64,000 nt of DNA from Portulaca oleracea (lineage: Eukaryota; Streptophyta; Magnoliopsida; Caryophyllales; Portulacaceae), in NCBI GenBank assembly GCA_029582165.1, contig CM055887.1, forward strand, positions 18,151,190-18,215,189, read 5' to 3'. Below, piece by piece: positions 12,137-24,490 of the stretch (its first letter is position 1; each line of letters begins with the position of its first letter). Below the pieces are notes generated by a model. It was given only the letters and a program-made list of their open reading frames with translations, was not told the DNA's origin and ran no database searches. A program made the position numbers and the translations under genes.

Positions 12137-13164
12137 TGGAGACAGTGATGCAAAGAAGGCAACTTGTTTACTCCGAGTTCAAGGTCGGTCACCAAATCCT
12201 TATTCTGCCTGTATGGAAACCATAAACCTCAATAATTAACCCTGACATTGACCTACCCAAAGACCTAGCGACCTATATGGGACAACCTAATGCAAACAAT
12301 GCCTAGAGGATGAATGATTTTTATTTATTTATTTTTTTTTTTTGGTATGGACTCACCCAACATTGGGCTTGCATGTTGACCTCTAGCGTAGGATGAGACT
12401 ATGTACGGGGAAGATCCATCGGGCCATCATAAGATCGAGTCTACATTAAAGTCTTAATGAACTCAAATTCGAATAACGACCGGATGCACACTTTATGGGC
12501 CCAAAATACCTCCAAGGGTTGGACAAAATCAAGCTAAGATCTCGGGCTTAATGAAACCTCTTTGATTTGGGCTCAAGAGAGACCTCTGGGTCTTCTTTAA
12601 CTTTTGCATGACTATTACCCAAACTAAAGCGGCATTTGGGGGAAAAACAATGACACCGACTCTTAAAAAAACATATAGCACGTAATTCACATATATCACA
12701 ACAAGAATGCACGTAGCATACAAAATGGGTAATGCACCTAACCGAGGTTCTACATTCAAAGGTTTGAGGTCGGATACCTAAAACTAACATACTCATGTCT
12801 CTCACTCGTCACAAATTCTATGGAGTTCATAGTAATGTGATTTGTGTGTTTCTCGCAAAATTAAGGGGAAAATGTGAATTCATAATCCCGAGAATTTTGG
12901 GAGTGCTTCTTGAGTGGGAAAGCAATTCGCGACCTTCTCGAAATGTGGGATTCATTCCTTGAATTCGAAAATATACTTTACCCAAAAGGGAAATTGGGTT
13001 AACCTAGACGGTACCTTTGGGTTCATCCCGATTTATAAAAATCGAGATGGAGGTCCATATGCACGATGCCTAACTAAATAATAAAAATTACAAAAATTAA
13101 CTTCTCCTTTTCTACTCAAAAATTTTAAAAAACCGGTTTTTCAAGTTTTACCCTCTTAAAGTAA
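12137..13164 (-). other. Tat-1 leader between primer site and gag
   Basis: An untranslated leader on the minus strand of about 1 kb. Short ORFs inside (12529-12805) have no recognisable domain. Confidence 0.55.
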
Positions 13165-13183
13165 GTCCCCAGTGGAGTCGCCA
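13165..13183 (-). promoter_or_regulatory. Tat-1 primer binding site
   Basis: On the minus strand TGGCGACTCCACTGGGGAC begins three bases after the right LTR. The same 19 bases follow the Tat-2 5' LTR. Tat/Ogre elements often use tRNA-Arg; I could not check the tRNA match. Confidence 0.75.
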
Positions 13184-13185
13184 TT

Positions 13186-14788
13186 TGTGGGACCCGGGAA
13201 AATCCCCGTCGATGTTCCTCGCGGTAAACGGCGAGTCGAAACGGGTGTCTTTTCTTTTAGAAGATTTGTTTGAATTACCGTTTAAATAAATTAAAACTAA
13301 AACTCAAGTAAACTTCCTTTTTTTTTTAGATTTTATTAAAATTTGAGAATTTTATTTATTCATAAAGTAAACAGAAAATAAAAGAAAAACAAAAAGAAAC
13401 GAAAAAAAAGAAAAAAAAAGAGAGCCCGGGGACCGGGCTCGGGATGATTTACTGTAGCAATACCTGCAGGTATTGTGAGCCAGTAACCTTGAAAAAAAGG
13501 GGTCCCGGGCATGGAAATCAGATCCGAGGCGCGGGACTGGCCGGAATACCGCCGGGTATTCCGCTTGTCCCGACCTCGAGATCTGTTTCCGAGACAGAGA
13601 CAAAAAAAGACTGAAAATAAAATATGGGCTCGGGATGATTTACTGTAGCAATACCTGCAGGTATTGTGAGTCAGTGACCCTGGAAAAAGGGTCCCGGGCC
13701 TGGAAATCAGATCCGAGGCGCGGGACTGGCCGGAATACCGCCAGGTATTCCGCTTGTCCCGGCTTCGGGATCTATTTCCGAGACAGAGAAAAAAATGAAA
13801 ATAAAATCCATTTTTTTTTAAAAAAAGCTTTCCGAAACAGAAAATAAAATACAAAGGGAAAAGAAATAAAAGCGTGAAGAAATAAAAAAAAAAGGAAAAA
13901 AAGGAAGAAGAGTCGCCAATTAATTTTTGAGCGAGAATTAATAAACTCAAGAAACAAGACTCCACAAACCACGAACCACGAGATTCAGATTCGGGGGTAA
14001 GGTTACGAATTCGTGAATAAAAATTCCCGAATCCGCCCGTTCAATGAACGGACTTTACTAAACCGGTTAAATAAAAAGGAAGAAGAAGAGGAGAGAAGAA
14101 GAGAGTAGAATGGAGTATTAATTAGCGTAATTAGTGTTATTTAGTTTCATACGAATACGATAATAAAGTGAAAAATAAATACAAGAAATAAAAGAATTGA
14201 ATACAAGCGTAACTTTATTCACGAACAATCCATATTATTTAGGTCGAGTTGAGGATTAACTCAAGTTACAATATAATATGAATAAGTAAGGAATAGAGAA
14301 GAAAAAAAACAAAAATGCCAATTAAGTGTATGCAAGATGAGAGAAATATAGAGGGAAAAGAGAATGTGAAATCACCAAGTGTCAATACGCTAGGGTGATT
14401 TCGGTGTGATTTTGAAGTGGAAATGGTTGGGGTTTTTATAGGAGGAATGAGGGTTGGGAATTAGGTTAAAATGAGGGGAAAATAATTGACGGAATACCGC
14501 CAAGTATCCCGGCCCAACTGCTCAAAATTTAGGGTATGACACGCTTCCCGAGGCGGATGGAGGCGCGCTGGGTCGGGCAGAACCCGCCCACAATACCTGG
14601 CGGTATGTGGGCTTGATCCTGCCCCAGCCAGTCCGTTGTCGCCTCGGGCTGCGTGCCAAAGGGAAATGGCCTGATTTTTTTTTGTGGTTTATATTTTTTT
14701 GCATTTCACTTGGCATTTTTTCTAAAATAAAATAAAGACAAAATATAAATAATTACAATAATTATGAGACACTTTTTGGGTGTCAACA
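13186..14788 (-). repeat. Tat-1 5' LTR (right copy)
   Basis: 1603 bp, nearly identical to 3550-5324 except that it has two internal repeat units instead of three. Palindromes lie at 13459, 13545, 13650, 13734, 14493 and 14592. The 201-aa minus-strand ORF in it is low-complexity repeat sequence and not a gene. Confidence 0.9.
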
Positions 14789-14793
14789 CATAC

Positions 14794-16786
14794 CTAACCA
14801 ATGACAGCAACCAGTTAACAACCAGATCATGTATGACACTGGAAGCGTGAATGTCCAAACTGTAAGGAAGACTTGAAATGTAGTAATATGATTTCATTTC
14901 TAGGCCAGTGTGTATATGATACTCACTACTCTTATTAAACCCACTTTGAGTATTAGATACCGGCTGTGAAACTCGCATTTATGCAAATGTGTAGGATCTA
15001 CAATAAAGTAGATGTGCTTTGAAGGATGAGAGTTAGCCTACAAAAGGGAACATGCAATTAGTTGTAGCTTCTCATGAAGAGTTGGTTGTTTAATTTATCC
15101 GTTTCCTCAAGACTTATAACAGAAATTTATAGGTGATTCTATGTTCTCATTATAAGTAGAAATTTGATTTCAAGCTCTCAAATTAGAGAGAGAGAATCTC
15201 AGATAAACACACCCAACACATCGAAACCAAAAGGTTTTAAAGGAGTAACTCATGTTCAAACATGAACCTTGTAACTATATATTAAGTCATGCAAATCAGA
15301 GCGCATTCAAAAACGTCACTATGATAGACTTTTGAATAATAAGACTTTGAAACATATGATTTCTGCAAAGCATGACTGCACCTTTTACAAGAAAGGGTAA
15401 ACGTGCCAACAAACACTCATACATATGGATGTATCATGTATGTAGTCCAATTAAGCACAAGTATAAGGGATGAATTACTTCAAACTTCAAAGATGAACAA
15501 AATAACACATGGTGATTCATGTTTATGAGATTTATCTGAAGCTAGAATGTTGAAATAGTTTGAAGATTTTTCAAAATGAAGTAGTCTTGGCAAAATAATG
15601 AGAGCACCTAGATACGATCGAAAGGATGCTAATGGTTGAGCCAAGAGTTTGAACAAATGACTCAAATAAAATATAACTCTTGCACTATAAACTTAAGTCA
15701 TTAATTAGAAATGCATTCAGAGACTGCATAGTGCAAGATTTTGGAAAACCTAAACATTGAAATGTTCAATGTTTGTAAAGCATGTCTGATGGGTAAGATG
15801 ACTAAAATCACCTCTTATTGGAATTAGTGAACAAGCTAATGATTTATTAGAATGAAAACATATTGATGTATGTGGGCCAATGAGCACTAGTGCTAGAAGA
15901 AGCTTTACTATTCTATTTCATCACTTTCAGTGACGATTTTTAGTAGATATGGGTATATCTACTTGATATGCCACAAGTCCAAATCCTTTGAAATGTTCAA
16001 TGAGTTTCAAAGTGAAGTACAAAACAAACTTGGAAAAAAAATCAAAACCCTTCAATAAGGTTAAGGAGGTGAGTATTTGAGCTATGATTTCACTGACCAT
16101 TCGAGAAAATGTGGAATTATTTCATAACTCTCTCCTCTAAGAATACGACATCTCAATGACGTATCTAAGAGGAGGAACCACACCTCATTAGATTTTGGGG
16201 CGATCAATGATGGTTGAGTCAACATTGCCGGTTACCTTTTTTGGGGATACACGTAGTTAACCATAACTCTAATTATTGAACAAAGATTATCTGAAGCACT
16301 AGAGAAGACACCATATATGATATGGAGAAGAGAGGTTCTTGAACCATTTTCTGAAAGAAAGGGGTATCACTTCTACAAACTGTTGTAGAGGAAAGTGTTT
16401 GTGTCTCAAAATTCTTTCTTCTTAGAGAATATGTTATTCTCTAAAAGAAAGAGTGGGAGAGTTTTGAACTTATCGAAGTTCAAGAGACACAAAACACTAT
16501 AATCATCACCTTAAACTCTGCTACTTGATCCTAGTTCAAGTTTTCCTATTGGTCGGGAAATTAAGAACGAGGTTGAGGCAGTAGAAGTTCCTCAAAATGT
16601 TGAGGAGGAGGTGTCATGAACATTACTCCAGCAAGGTCATGCAAACAACTCCGTCAGCCACAAAGATATCGATCTTCTATGGATGAGCGTGAGATGTTAC
16701 TTTTAGAAAGTAATGACTCTACCTACATCAAAGAAGCTTTAGCAAGTCAAGATTCCATAAGGTCTGTGATGGACTCCATGTATACA
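14794..16786 (+). pseudogene. Copia-2 protease, integrase and start of reverse transcriptase (broken)
   Basis: The plus strand reads an aspartic protease motif LDTGC near 14954, a region resembling the GAG-pre-integrase domain near 15700-15830, and the integrase opening SCLMGKMTKSP with HIDVCGPMS near 15790-15890. Around 16030 a degenerate form of the SDRGGEY motif can be traced. The frame at 16616-16813 (KQLRQPQRYRS... DSTYIKEALASQDS... MDSMYT) matches the linker and first residues of copia reverse transcriptase. Many stops and shifts break it. Tat-2 then interrupts it; the rest is at 34291-36155. Confidence 0.75.
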
Positions 16787-16917
16787 TGTAGACACCGGGA
16801 TTCCCACCGATAAAATCCCGACTTATCAAAAGTTTAATAAATCATTTGGGCCGGATACCAGGATGGATCATTGGGCTAATAAGCGAAGCAAGCATAAGGC
16901 AGCCCAGTATCTGGGTT

Positions 16918-17093
16918 AAAACCCGCACGGGTTTTAATCAAGGTAGGCGGCCCAGAAACAGAACAAGCCCAAGGCGCGCCCCGACCCAGCTGCTTCAAAA
17001 CCCGTGTGGGTTTTAAACCGCCTCAAGCGCGTCGTTTTGTCGTCCACGCCAGCGATCCGTGTGCCTGGATATTATAAAACCCGCGTGGGTTTT
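16918..17093. repeat. Three 18-bp palindromes, AAAACCC-N4-GGGTTTT
   Basis: They start at 16918, 16997 and 17076 (gaps 79 and 79). Cores are GCAC, GTGT and GCGT. The 60-61 bp between them share no clear similarity. Confidence 0.95.
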
Positions 17094-17239
17094 CTCTTTG
17101 AATTCGGCGACAAAAATCTTGATCACCCCCCATGATATTAGCTCTATGTGTTTGACTCCTACCCTTGACTTTGTGATTGCATGGCATAATCCTTGGGATG
17201 TGTCCCACCATTTCTCTCCTAAAACTCACCTCACTCACC

Positions 17240-17247
17240 TATAAATA
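17240..17247 (+). promoter_or_regulatory. TATA box of the Tat-2 LTR
   Basis: TATAAATA in a suitable U3/R position. It is conserved at 33255-33262 in the 3' LTR. Confidence 0.65.
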
Positions 17248-17674
17248 CCCCTCCATTTCACCCTCACTAACCACCAACTATCATCATAATGCTACCGACA
17301 CTCTCTTAAACTCTCCCTATTATATCCATTCTCATATTACCATTACCTTTACTCTACCAAATTCTCATCAAATCACCACCCATACATCACCTTTCCATTA
17401 TCCTCATACTCACCTTCCCAACCCTCAAGTCAAAGCAAAGTCAAGGTTTCCGACCGGCGCATTTGGGTGTTCTAAATCAAAGAGATTCTCCTTCATTTCC
17501 TTGTTGTTGTTATTATTTGATCATGTAATTTGTACTTTATTTTTCATTATATGTGCATATTTTGTAAAACAAAAACCCCATTTTTATACTGCATGTTTTG
17601 GCAGGTCTTGGTTTAACATCTTCCTCTCACCCAATTCAAGGCTAAAACCGAGAGAATGTGGGCCAGGAATCAAT

Positions 17675-17770
17675 AAAACCCCCATGGGTTTTATTGTTTC
17701 CAACTCCCATTCTCTGGCCCAAAGAAACAGGCGGCCCGGCCCAAGGCTTGTCAAAACCCGCGCGGGTTTT
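17675..17770. repeat. Two 18-bp palindromes, AAAACCC-N4-GGGTTTT
   Basis: They start at 17675 and 17753 (gap 78), with cores CCAT and GCGC. Confidence 0.95.
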
Positions 17771-18040
17771 GGCAGGTCTTGGTGGCCCGCCCGCTTCCTA
17801 TTGGGCTTGAATTTGGTGTTTGGTCCGATTTTAAATCATTATTAATATATTTCGGTGTAATTTCAAGTATTTAAATAATAAAAAATGGATTTGTAAGACA
17901 AATAAAGATTTCATCACCCCGAAAATGAATTTCGAAAATAAAAATATCCTTATTTAAGGATTAAGCAACCTTAGTCGGCTCCTGATTATTTAAATAGCTC
18001 ATTAGGGAAAAGCGGGCTTCTCTCCCGGGGTCCTACAGAT

Positions 18041-18058
18041 TGGCGACTCCACTGGGGA
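18041..18058 (+). promoter_or_regulatory. Tat-2 primer binding site
   Basis: TGGCGACTCCACTGGGGA lies three bases after the 5' LTR and is identical to the Tat-1 site, which ties the two elements to one group. Confidence 0.8.
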
Positions 18059-19270
18059 CTTAAACTTAAAAAGAGGGTAAAACGTGAAAAAATCGAATTA
18101 ATTTGAAATTGTAAAAGGGAGAAGTGATTTATTTCGCACTTTTATAATTCTTTTTAGGCATTCTTTGCGTACCGGGCCACTAATCGCGTCTTTTGACACG
18201 TTAGCACAAAGGCGACGATTTAGGTATACCTAGGAGATTCCCTCGAGAGCGGGTAGGCCACTACCTGTGTGGTGCATCCTACATCGCCAAGCATTTGGTC
18301 TCTCTTCTCCCCATGTTACACTCAAAGGGCTTCCTTGAAGTTTCTTTGAGCAATACCTCACACTCCTTACCTAAAGGGTATAGAGCACTGGGGTGAGAAC
18401 GTGCAGTAGGCCATGTAATCCAACCATAGAAATCCATGAACATAGAACCTTGGTTTAGGGTATCCCTTCAAGTTGTATGCTATGTGCTATGTGTACCCTT
18501 TCCCCTTTTTCTTTTATTGTTTTAGAGTCAATCTTTGGAGGTTTTGTTCTAGTCTATATAAAATTCATTGGGTTGAGAAAATGATTACTCATTAATTAGA
18601 ATAATTAACCCCAAAAAGCATCATGGTTAACCCAAGTGGAAGGGCCCATTTATGCTTAAAGGATGATTATTTTAACTAATAATTAAAAATTAACTCGCCT
18701 TTGATGATATTATATGGCCCTTTACAAATTCTAACGAAGGCCAAATTTTTTTTTTTTTATTAAAGTCTAACAAAATTAATGGATAGCGTCTTAGATTGCA
18801 TAATAGTCACTAGGTTCGAGAAAATTAATTTGTCGATTTAATTAATAAATCCATCATGTTTATGGTCGGCCCGTTGTTAGGCGCAACCATATGAGATTTG
18901 TTGATTAAACCCATAAATTAATTATGATTAGCTTATTGTTGGCTTTATTCAATCCTTTACAATATCCATTTTCCTCGAGAAAAATGAAAGGTAAAAAGAA
19001 AGAAGGTTAAAAAATGGGTCGCCAGTCTTGTTAAAAATTATTCTAGTCCGCATAATAGTTATTGTGGCTTAAGCTGTGTGAATTGAGAAACACTGAATTG
19101 AACTTATCAATCTATGTCCCGCTCGCTATGTTTGGCTATATACGGCCCTTTATAATGTTTTGTTCATAGGTCCATATAGAGTTAGGTCATGCACTCCCAA
19201 AAAGTGGGTGAGTCCTTTGTGTCAGCATATATGCGTCGAGTCAATTAGGATCATATAGGTCCCTTAGGGC
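18059..19270 (+). other. Tat-2 leader, no gene seen
   Basis: An untranslated leader of about 1.2 kb with many stops on all frames. Long leaders are usual in Tat-group elements. Confidence 0.6.
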
Positions 19271-20720
19271 ATGCATGCATCGGGTAGTATGTGTCAGAGT
19301 ATGTCATCGAGTGTTCTAACTTTGAATTTCCATGCAGGCATCATTGGTGATGGACTCCGAGCCCGCATTCAAGATCCACGAACTGGTCGTTTGATTCCAA
19401 ACTCGCATTACGATCCATCTGCAACTAGGGACTGCATCATGTCTGGAGAGCAATTCCAAGAGATCCCCGTTCAAAGCACCGAAGCCAACATCACGAAGCA
19501 TTTGGACGAGCTCTATACCAAAATGCAAGGACTTGTGTTTGCTAATACTTTAGAGCAAGAACAGAAGATGAATAAAAGGTTGAGTGAACAACAACAAGTG
19601 ATGGATGGTATGCTGTAGGCCATCACTAAGATCAACACCAAGTTAGGGATGAATGTTGAAGAAGATGATGAAGAAATGTAGGGATATGAATCTGAACCTG
19701 AAATCATCAAGACATCCTCGGATTTTGTAGGAATAGGGATATCCAAGGCAAAGGTTAATACTCCTGAAGTGACAAAACCTACAAGGGACTCCGCTATTAA
19801 GGCCCTCGAACAGAAGTTAGAGAGCCTCACTAAAGCAATGAGCACTGTACCAGCTTTTGCTGACAAGTACTTGGAGGTTCCATTGCCTGTTCAGCCAACC
19901 CTGAAGATAGCTGACAAAGTTGAAGTGCCAAATATTAGGTTCAAACCTTCTGAAAACCCTATTCATCATGTTGAGGAGTTCATGAGGTTGGCACCTTTAA
20001 ACCGGATTGTTGTCGGTCAATACTCTACCGTCTTCCCATCCACCCTATATGGCGAAGCAAAGGTATGGTATCATGCACTGTCACCTCAAATCAAAGCCAA
20101 CTGGAGTGAGCTGTTCAAAGCTTTCATTAACAATTACAGCCGCATCCAGAAGAAATAAGCTACGGTGGATGACCTAACCACCATGACGCAGCGAGAGGAT
20201 GAATCCTTTATGGATTACTTTGAGAGATGGCATTCGATGTTGTCCCACATCAATGAGACGATCCCTCTCCGCCTACAACTGTCTACCTTTAAGCAAGGGC
20301 TCAAGAGCAGTCTGTCCAAGCACTTGGGGTACCATGTCGTCAAAGATTTTGATTACTTGAAGGACATTTGTGTCCAACTAGAGGCGATGCATAATGATAA
20401 GACCACTTCGCCTGGATGGAGAGGGTCCAGCTCCAACAGGAGGGCCACTAGTGCGGCTAGCCACCCTCCTAAAATTATGGAGACTAATTCTTTCCAGTGC
20501 AAGGGGCCTTATGTACCGAAGTACGAGACCTATACGCCGTTGGATGTTCCTTACTCTCAGGCACTTGACCGTCTGGTCAAGAAGGGTATCTTTTTTGCCC
20601 TTACCGAAAGAAGAGCCAGAAATCAAAGGCAGAAACTAGGATGCCAACCAATTTTGCCGCTATCACCATTTCTGAGGGCATGACACTGAGAAATGCTGGA
20701 CCTTAAGGAACAAGATAGAA
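19271..20720 (+). pseudogene. Tat-2 gag with Retrotrans_gag domain and zinc knuckle (broken)
   Basis: The main frame runs through 19271-19618, 19769-20158 and 20165-20683. A likely start is the ATG at 19439 (MSGEQFQEIP). A coiled-coil-like Gln/Glu region (LEQEQKMNKRLSEQQQ) comes first. The capsid-type gag domain follows: LYGEAKVWYHALSPQIKANW, then MTQREDESFMDYFERWHSM and LSTFKQGLKSSLSKHLG. After a frame change at the T-run near 20590 the zinc knuckle CRYHHF-GHDTEKCWTLRNKI appears at about 20656-20720. Stops lie near 19616, 19679, 20156 and inside the knuckle. The protein would form the particle and package RNA; this copy cannot make it whole. Confidence 0.85.
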
Positions 20721-21676
20721 GATATGATAAGGGAAGGGACGCTGCCAATGCCAAAAGCTGCCAAGAAACTAAACAATAAAAGTAATCCTATGCCTGAGCA
20801 CGCAAATGCTATTTTCTGTGGGGATTTTAGCTTCGACCCCTCCTCTTTGATTGTAGAAACAGGTCAACCTATCCCTGAAGTAGTTGGGTTCCCTGAAGGT
20901 TTGTTCATCCACGGTATTTGGGACAGTGATGAAGATGACGAGTATGAGCATTCCGAGACTAAATGGATGGAGACAGATAAATTAGGTAATGTAGCATTTC
21001 TCACTCGGTTTGGCCGCCACAACCATAGGAACACACCACCCCAGTGGTTGTTCCTAACCATACACCAACGGTCAACAATGACAATCAGGTCTCCCCTGAA
21101 GATCCTCTTCTTTCTCAACCCAAAAAGACCAGGGCGGAGGTCACCATATGGCAACTCAGATGCACGTCGCATGCTCATAGACAGAAGATGTTGGATGCCC
21201 TTACATCACTCACGGTATCTCGTACGACGACTCCCGAATCATTGGTTGCTCATGTTACCACCCAACAACAGATGATTACTTTTGGGATTGAAGATCTGCC
21301 TCAAGCAGGAGCATCTCACAACAAAGCCCTGTACCTTACAGTGCAATGCTCTAACAAAACTATCCCACTGGTTCTGGTCGACAACGGTTCGGCTGTAAAT
21401 GTGTGCCCTTGGAGAACGGCGCAAAAGTTAGGAGTTGAACAACCACAATTGGCTCAAAACGGTGTACAACTCAGGGCCTATGACAATTCACCTCGGAGGT
21501 TAGTAGGATCTATAGTATTGCCCATTACTATAGGCAGCGTCACTCGGAATGTTGAATTCGTGGTGCTAGACATTCCAGCCTCCTTCAATTTGCTACTAGG
21601 GAGGCCATGGCTTCACGAGTGTAATGCTATAGCATCCACTCTGCATCAAAAGGTGAAAATGTTGGTTCGAGGTTAA
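20721..21676 (+). pseudogene. Tat-2 gag end and aspartic protease
   Basis: The frame 20724-20990 carries an acidic linker with DSDEDDEYEHSETK. After a frame change, 21044-21676 reads an RT-linked aspartic protease. The active-site motif LVDNGSAVNVCP is at about 21370-21405, where most relatives have D(S/T)G; Asn in the second place is common in this group. The LLLGRPWLHE motif at about 21590 is the usual protease end marker. The protease cuts the gag-pol precursor. It ends at a TAA at 21674-21676 (MLVRG stop), while the matching downstream frame continues. Confidence 0.8.
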
Positions 21677-22631
21677 GTGATCACTATCTCAAGAGAGTCT
21701 ATCAATGCTGTTTTCACTCTTAAACAATCAACTCTTGAAGTGGAGTACAGTTCAATGGATGAAGAACTCCACAGCTTCGAGCTTGTGGCGATGATGAGTC
21801 GGGATGAAGCATCTTTCGACTTCGATCCCTACTCAAATCCCAAGGTACATGCTATGCTCAAGAGACAAGGATATTTCCTTAGGATGCCACTGGAAAGAAT
21901 CCGAAGAATAAAATTCCTCCTATGTTCAAGACCTTTAAGCAGAAGGGAAGGTTTGGCTTAGGTTACAAACCAACTGAGAAGGAGGTCAGGCTCGCAAAGA
22001 CGGCTATCGTTGAGGATGGACAATCCTCCCACTTTATTCCAGATGAAGCCCTATCCACTTACTCTGAATGGGCAATTTGTTAGGGAAGGTGATGACTTCC
22101 CCTACTATGGGTTCCCTAAGCCATTCTATCTGAAGAGCAAAGGAATTCAAGTTGTTGGACTGGAACTCTTCGACGATTACTCCATTAATATGGCTACTGT
22201 CTTTGTTCCCGCTCGGGACAAGCATCCTCCATTAGAATGGGCTCATCTTGCTGGGTGCAACATTTTTGGCATGTTGTTTGGACAAGAGGTTGTCCAGAAG
22301 AAGTCTGAAGTTGATGTTGTTATTGTTGCATTATATCCAACCCGAGCTTTGACCCAAGTTCCATGATTACTGAAAAACGGAGAAGTTAAGGCGGTCTCGT
22401 GGGTTGATGGTGAGAAGAATAATTTTGCTTTATCTGTAAGAGAGTCTGTTCCTAAGGACATACGGTTAGGTCTTAGGGGTCTAGAGTCAAGTGAGTCTGG
22501 TCTTGAGTCTGTTGGTGATGTATTCGTTTCTGCATTCAATAAGATGAACCTTTCTGCTTACTCTGATTCTTCTTTCCCCTCTTCGCTGAACTGCTGCGCC
22601 AATGATAATCTGGAATTTAATGAACCCTTAA
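21677..22631 (+). pseudogene. Tat-2 protease-RT linker
   Basis: Frames 21677-21961 and 22010-22366 keep the pol reading with several breaks, for example a run resembling GRFGLGYKPTEKEV near 21945-21985, typical of the Tat pol linker. No catalytic motif is expected here. A stop at 22364 and frame changes near 21900-22010 and 22540 interrupt it. Confidence 0.6.
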
Positions 22632-23090
22632 ATGAATTTTCTAATGAACATGAGCATAAAATGCACCATAAATGTAGGCACAGAAGAACAACCTCGAGAG
22701 TTGAAGTTAGGCAGCTCACTCACAGCAGAAGAACGGGTAGCTTTCACGGATCTTCTCAGGGAGTTTGTGGATGTATTCGCATGGTCCTACGAGGACATGC
22801 CTGGGATTGATAGGGAAATTACGGAGCACACCATATCTTTGCTTCCTAATGCAAAGTCAGTTCGACAAAAGGCTAGGAGGATCAAGCCTGAATGGGCTAA
22901 GAAAATTGAGGAAGAAGTAATCAAGCAGCTTAACGCTAAATTCACAAAGCAGTCCAATATCCTGAATGGATTGCTAACATTGTTCCGGTACCCAAGAAAG
23001 ATGGGAAAGTACGCATGTGTGTCGGCTTCCGAGACCTCAATAAAGCCTGTCCCAAGGATAGTTTTCCGTTACCTCACATCGATGTATTAG
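22632..23090 (+). pseudogene. Tat-2 reverse transcriptase N-terminus
   Basis: The frame reads an RT-leading segment with FVDVFAWSYEDMPGIDREI and RIKPEWAKKIEEEVIKQL, which are hallmarks of Ty3/gypsy polymerases. A frameshift near 22940-22985 breaks it from the catalytic part, which continues in the frame starting before 23015. Confidence 0.85.
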
Positions 23091-24490
23091 TGGATAACAC
23101 TTGCGGGCATGAGCTCCTGTCCTTTATGGATGGATATGTCGGTTATAATCAAATCAAAATGGCAGAAGAAGACATGGAGAAAACGTCATTTACTACACCA
23201 TGGGGAACGTACTGTTATGTGGTTATGCCTTTTGGTCTCAAAAATGCTGGAGCGACATATCAAAGAACTGCCAACACCCTACTTCATGACATGATGTACA
23301 TAGAGGTAGAGGTTTATGTGGATGACATGATTGTTAAGTCCAAAACAAGGGAGGAGCACATTCTTAACCTCCGCAAGTTCTTTCTACGACTTCGCAAATA
23401 CAAGATGTGGCTTAATCTAGCAAAATGCACCTTCGGTGTTACCTCCTGGAAGCTGCTAGGTTATGTGGTTATCCAACGGGGGATTGAAGTTGACCCTTCA
23501 AAGATAAAGGTTATCCAAGAGTTGCAGCCGCCTAGGACAGAAAAAGAGATAAGAGGCTTCCTAGGACGAGTTCAATACATCATTAGGTTCGTCTCAAAGC
23601 TCACCATGACTTGTGAACCTTTATTCAAGACACTAGAGAAAGGAAGCAAAATAGAATGGGATGATCAATGTCAAGTGGCCTTTGACAAAATCAAGGAATA
23701 TTTCCAACATCCTCCAGTCCTTATGCCGCCAGTACCAGATGAGCCTCTACTCCTTTACCTTACCGTGACTAGCTCTGCAATGGGGGCTATGCTAGTTCAG
23801 AAGGTTAAAGGTCAAGAGAGCTCCATCTACTACTTGAGCAAGAAGTTTCGGGACTATGAAAGTCGATACGCAGACGTAGAGAAAATGGCTCTCGCATTAG
23901 TATGGGCCACCAAGAAGTTGAGGCATTATATGCTTTCACGTACAGTATATGTCATAGCAGAGAATAATCCCATCAAGTTCATCATGGAGCAACCTACCAT
24001 CAACAATTGCATCGCTCGATGGGTGGTCATGCTTTCAAAGTTCAATCTTCAGTACCTGCCTCAGAAATCCATCAAAGGATGGGTTGTTTCAGATTTCCTC
24101 GCTGCTTCACCATTAAAGGAACCTCCAAGCACTCACTTGGAATTCCCAGACGACGATGTATTCTTCACTGATGAAATAACATGGGAAATGTATTTCGACG
24201 GAGCTTCTAACCAAATGGGCTGCGTAGTGGGAGTTTTATTAATCTCTCCAGAAGGGGCACATGTCTCTGTATCTATAAAGTTGGATTTCGATGCTACTAA
24301 CAACGCTGCCGAATATGAAGCATGCATCAAGGGTTTACAAGCTGCATTGACCTTGGGTATATGCCATATAAAGGTCTTTGGAGATTCTAGTCTCATCATT
24401 AATCAGACCAAAAATACATGGAAAGTTTGGAATGAATGCCTTATGGCATACCAACAGAAGCTTTTGGGACTCGCTGCCCGATTCGATTAG
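23015..24490 (+). CDS. Tat-2 reverse transcriptase core and two RNase H regions (long open segment)
   Basis: This is the longest open frame, 491 aa. It starts inside the RT fingers (VGFRDLNKACPKDSFPLP), passes the YxQI-type helix and the FGLKNAGATYQR block, and has the active site YVDDMIVKS at 23315-23341, with both catalytic Asp residues present. The thumb (AKCTFGV, LGYVV) and the gypsy RNase H (LYLTVTSS, ... YADVEKMALALVWA) follow. A second, archaeal-like RNase H begins near 24190 (MYFDGASNQMG... NNAAEYEAC... IKVFGDSSLI). Having two RNase H regions is a known Tat-group trait. It ends at a premature stop at 24488. Confidence 0.9.
   Translation: MCVGFRDLNKACPKDSFPLPHIDVLVDNTCGHELLSFMDGYVGYNQIKMAEEDMEKTSFTTPWGTYCYVVMPFGLKNAGATYQRTANTLLHDMMYIEVEVYVDDMIVKSKTREEHILNLRKFFLRLRKYKMWLNLAKCTFGVTSWKLLGYVVIQRGIEVDPSKIKVIQELQPPRTEKEIRGFLGRVQYIIRFVSKLTMTCEPLFKTLEKGSKIEWDDQCQVAFDKIKEYFQHPPVLMPPVPDEPLLLYLTVTSSAMGAMLVQKVKGQESSIYYLSKKFRDYESRYADVEKMALALVWATKKLRHYMLSRTVYVIAENNPIKFIMEQPTINNCIARWVVMLSKFNLQYLPQKSIKGWVVSDFLAASPLKEPPSTHLEFPDDDVFFTDEITWEMYFDGASNQMGCVVGVLLISPEGAHVSVSIKLDFDATNNAAEYEACIKGLQAALTLGICHIKVFGDSSLIINQTKNTWKVWNECLMAYQQKLLGLAARFD

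Larger units (their letters stand above)
3550..14788 (-). mobile_element. Tat-1, minus-strand Tat-like Ty3/gypsy element without pol
   Basis: The LTRs at 3550-5324 and 13186-14788 read TGTTGACACCC...GGGTCCCACA on the minus strand. A perfect target duplication CATAC sits at 3545-3549 and 14789-14793. The primer site, purine tract and gag are present. No protease, reverse transcriptase, RNase H or integrase was found in the interior, so it must have moved with proteins from another element. The zinc-knuckle type and the primer site shared with Tat-2 place it in the Tat group. By eye its LTRs differ at few positions besides one lost repeat unit, which suggests a fairly recent insertion. Confidence 0.9.
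16787..18037 (+). repeat. Tat-2 5' LTR
   Basis: 1251 bp. Compared with the 3' LTR it lacks about 290 bp near 17602. At that join it carries TTTTGGCAGGTCTTGG, a motif also found at 17767 in the same LTR, which looks like copied filler DNA. The 222-aa ORF over it is a chance frame. Confidence 0.85.

Noticed and set aside
13360..13965. 201-aa minus-strand ORF in the Tat-1 LTR
   Set aside because: Low-complexity Phe/Ser runs and LTR repeats; it changes with repeat number between the LTRs.
17177..17845. 222-aa plus-strand ORF
   Set aside because: It lies wholly in the Tat-2 LTR, is broken in the other LTR and has no domain.
20394..20639. Separate 81-aa gene inside gag
   Set aside because: Mostly an out-of-frame reading; only its last part (LPLPKEEPEIK) belongs to gag after the frameshift.
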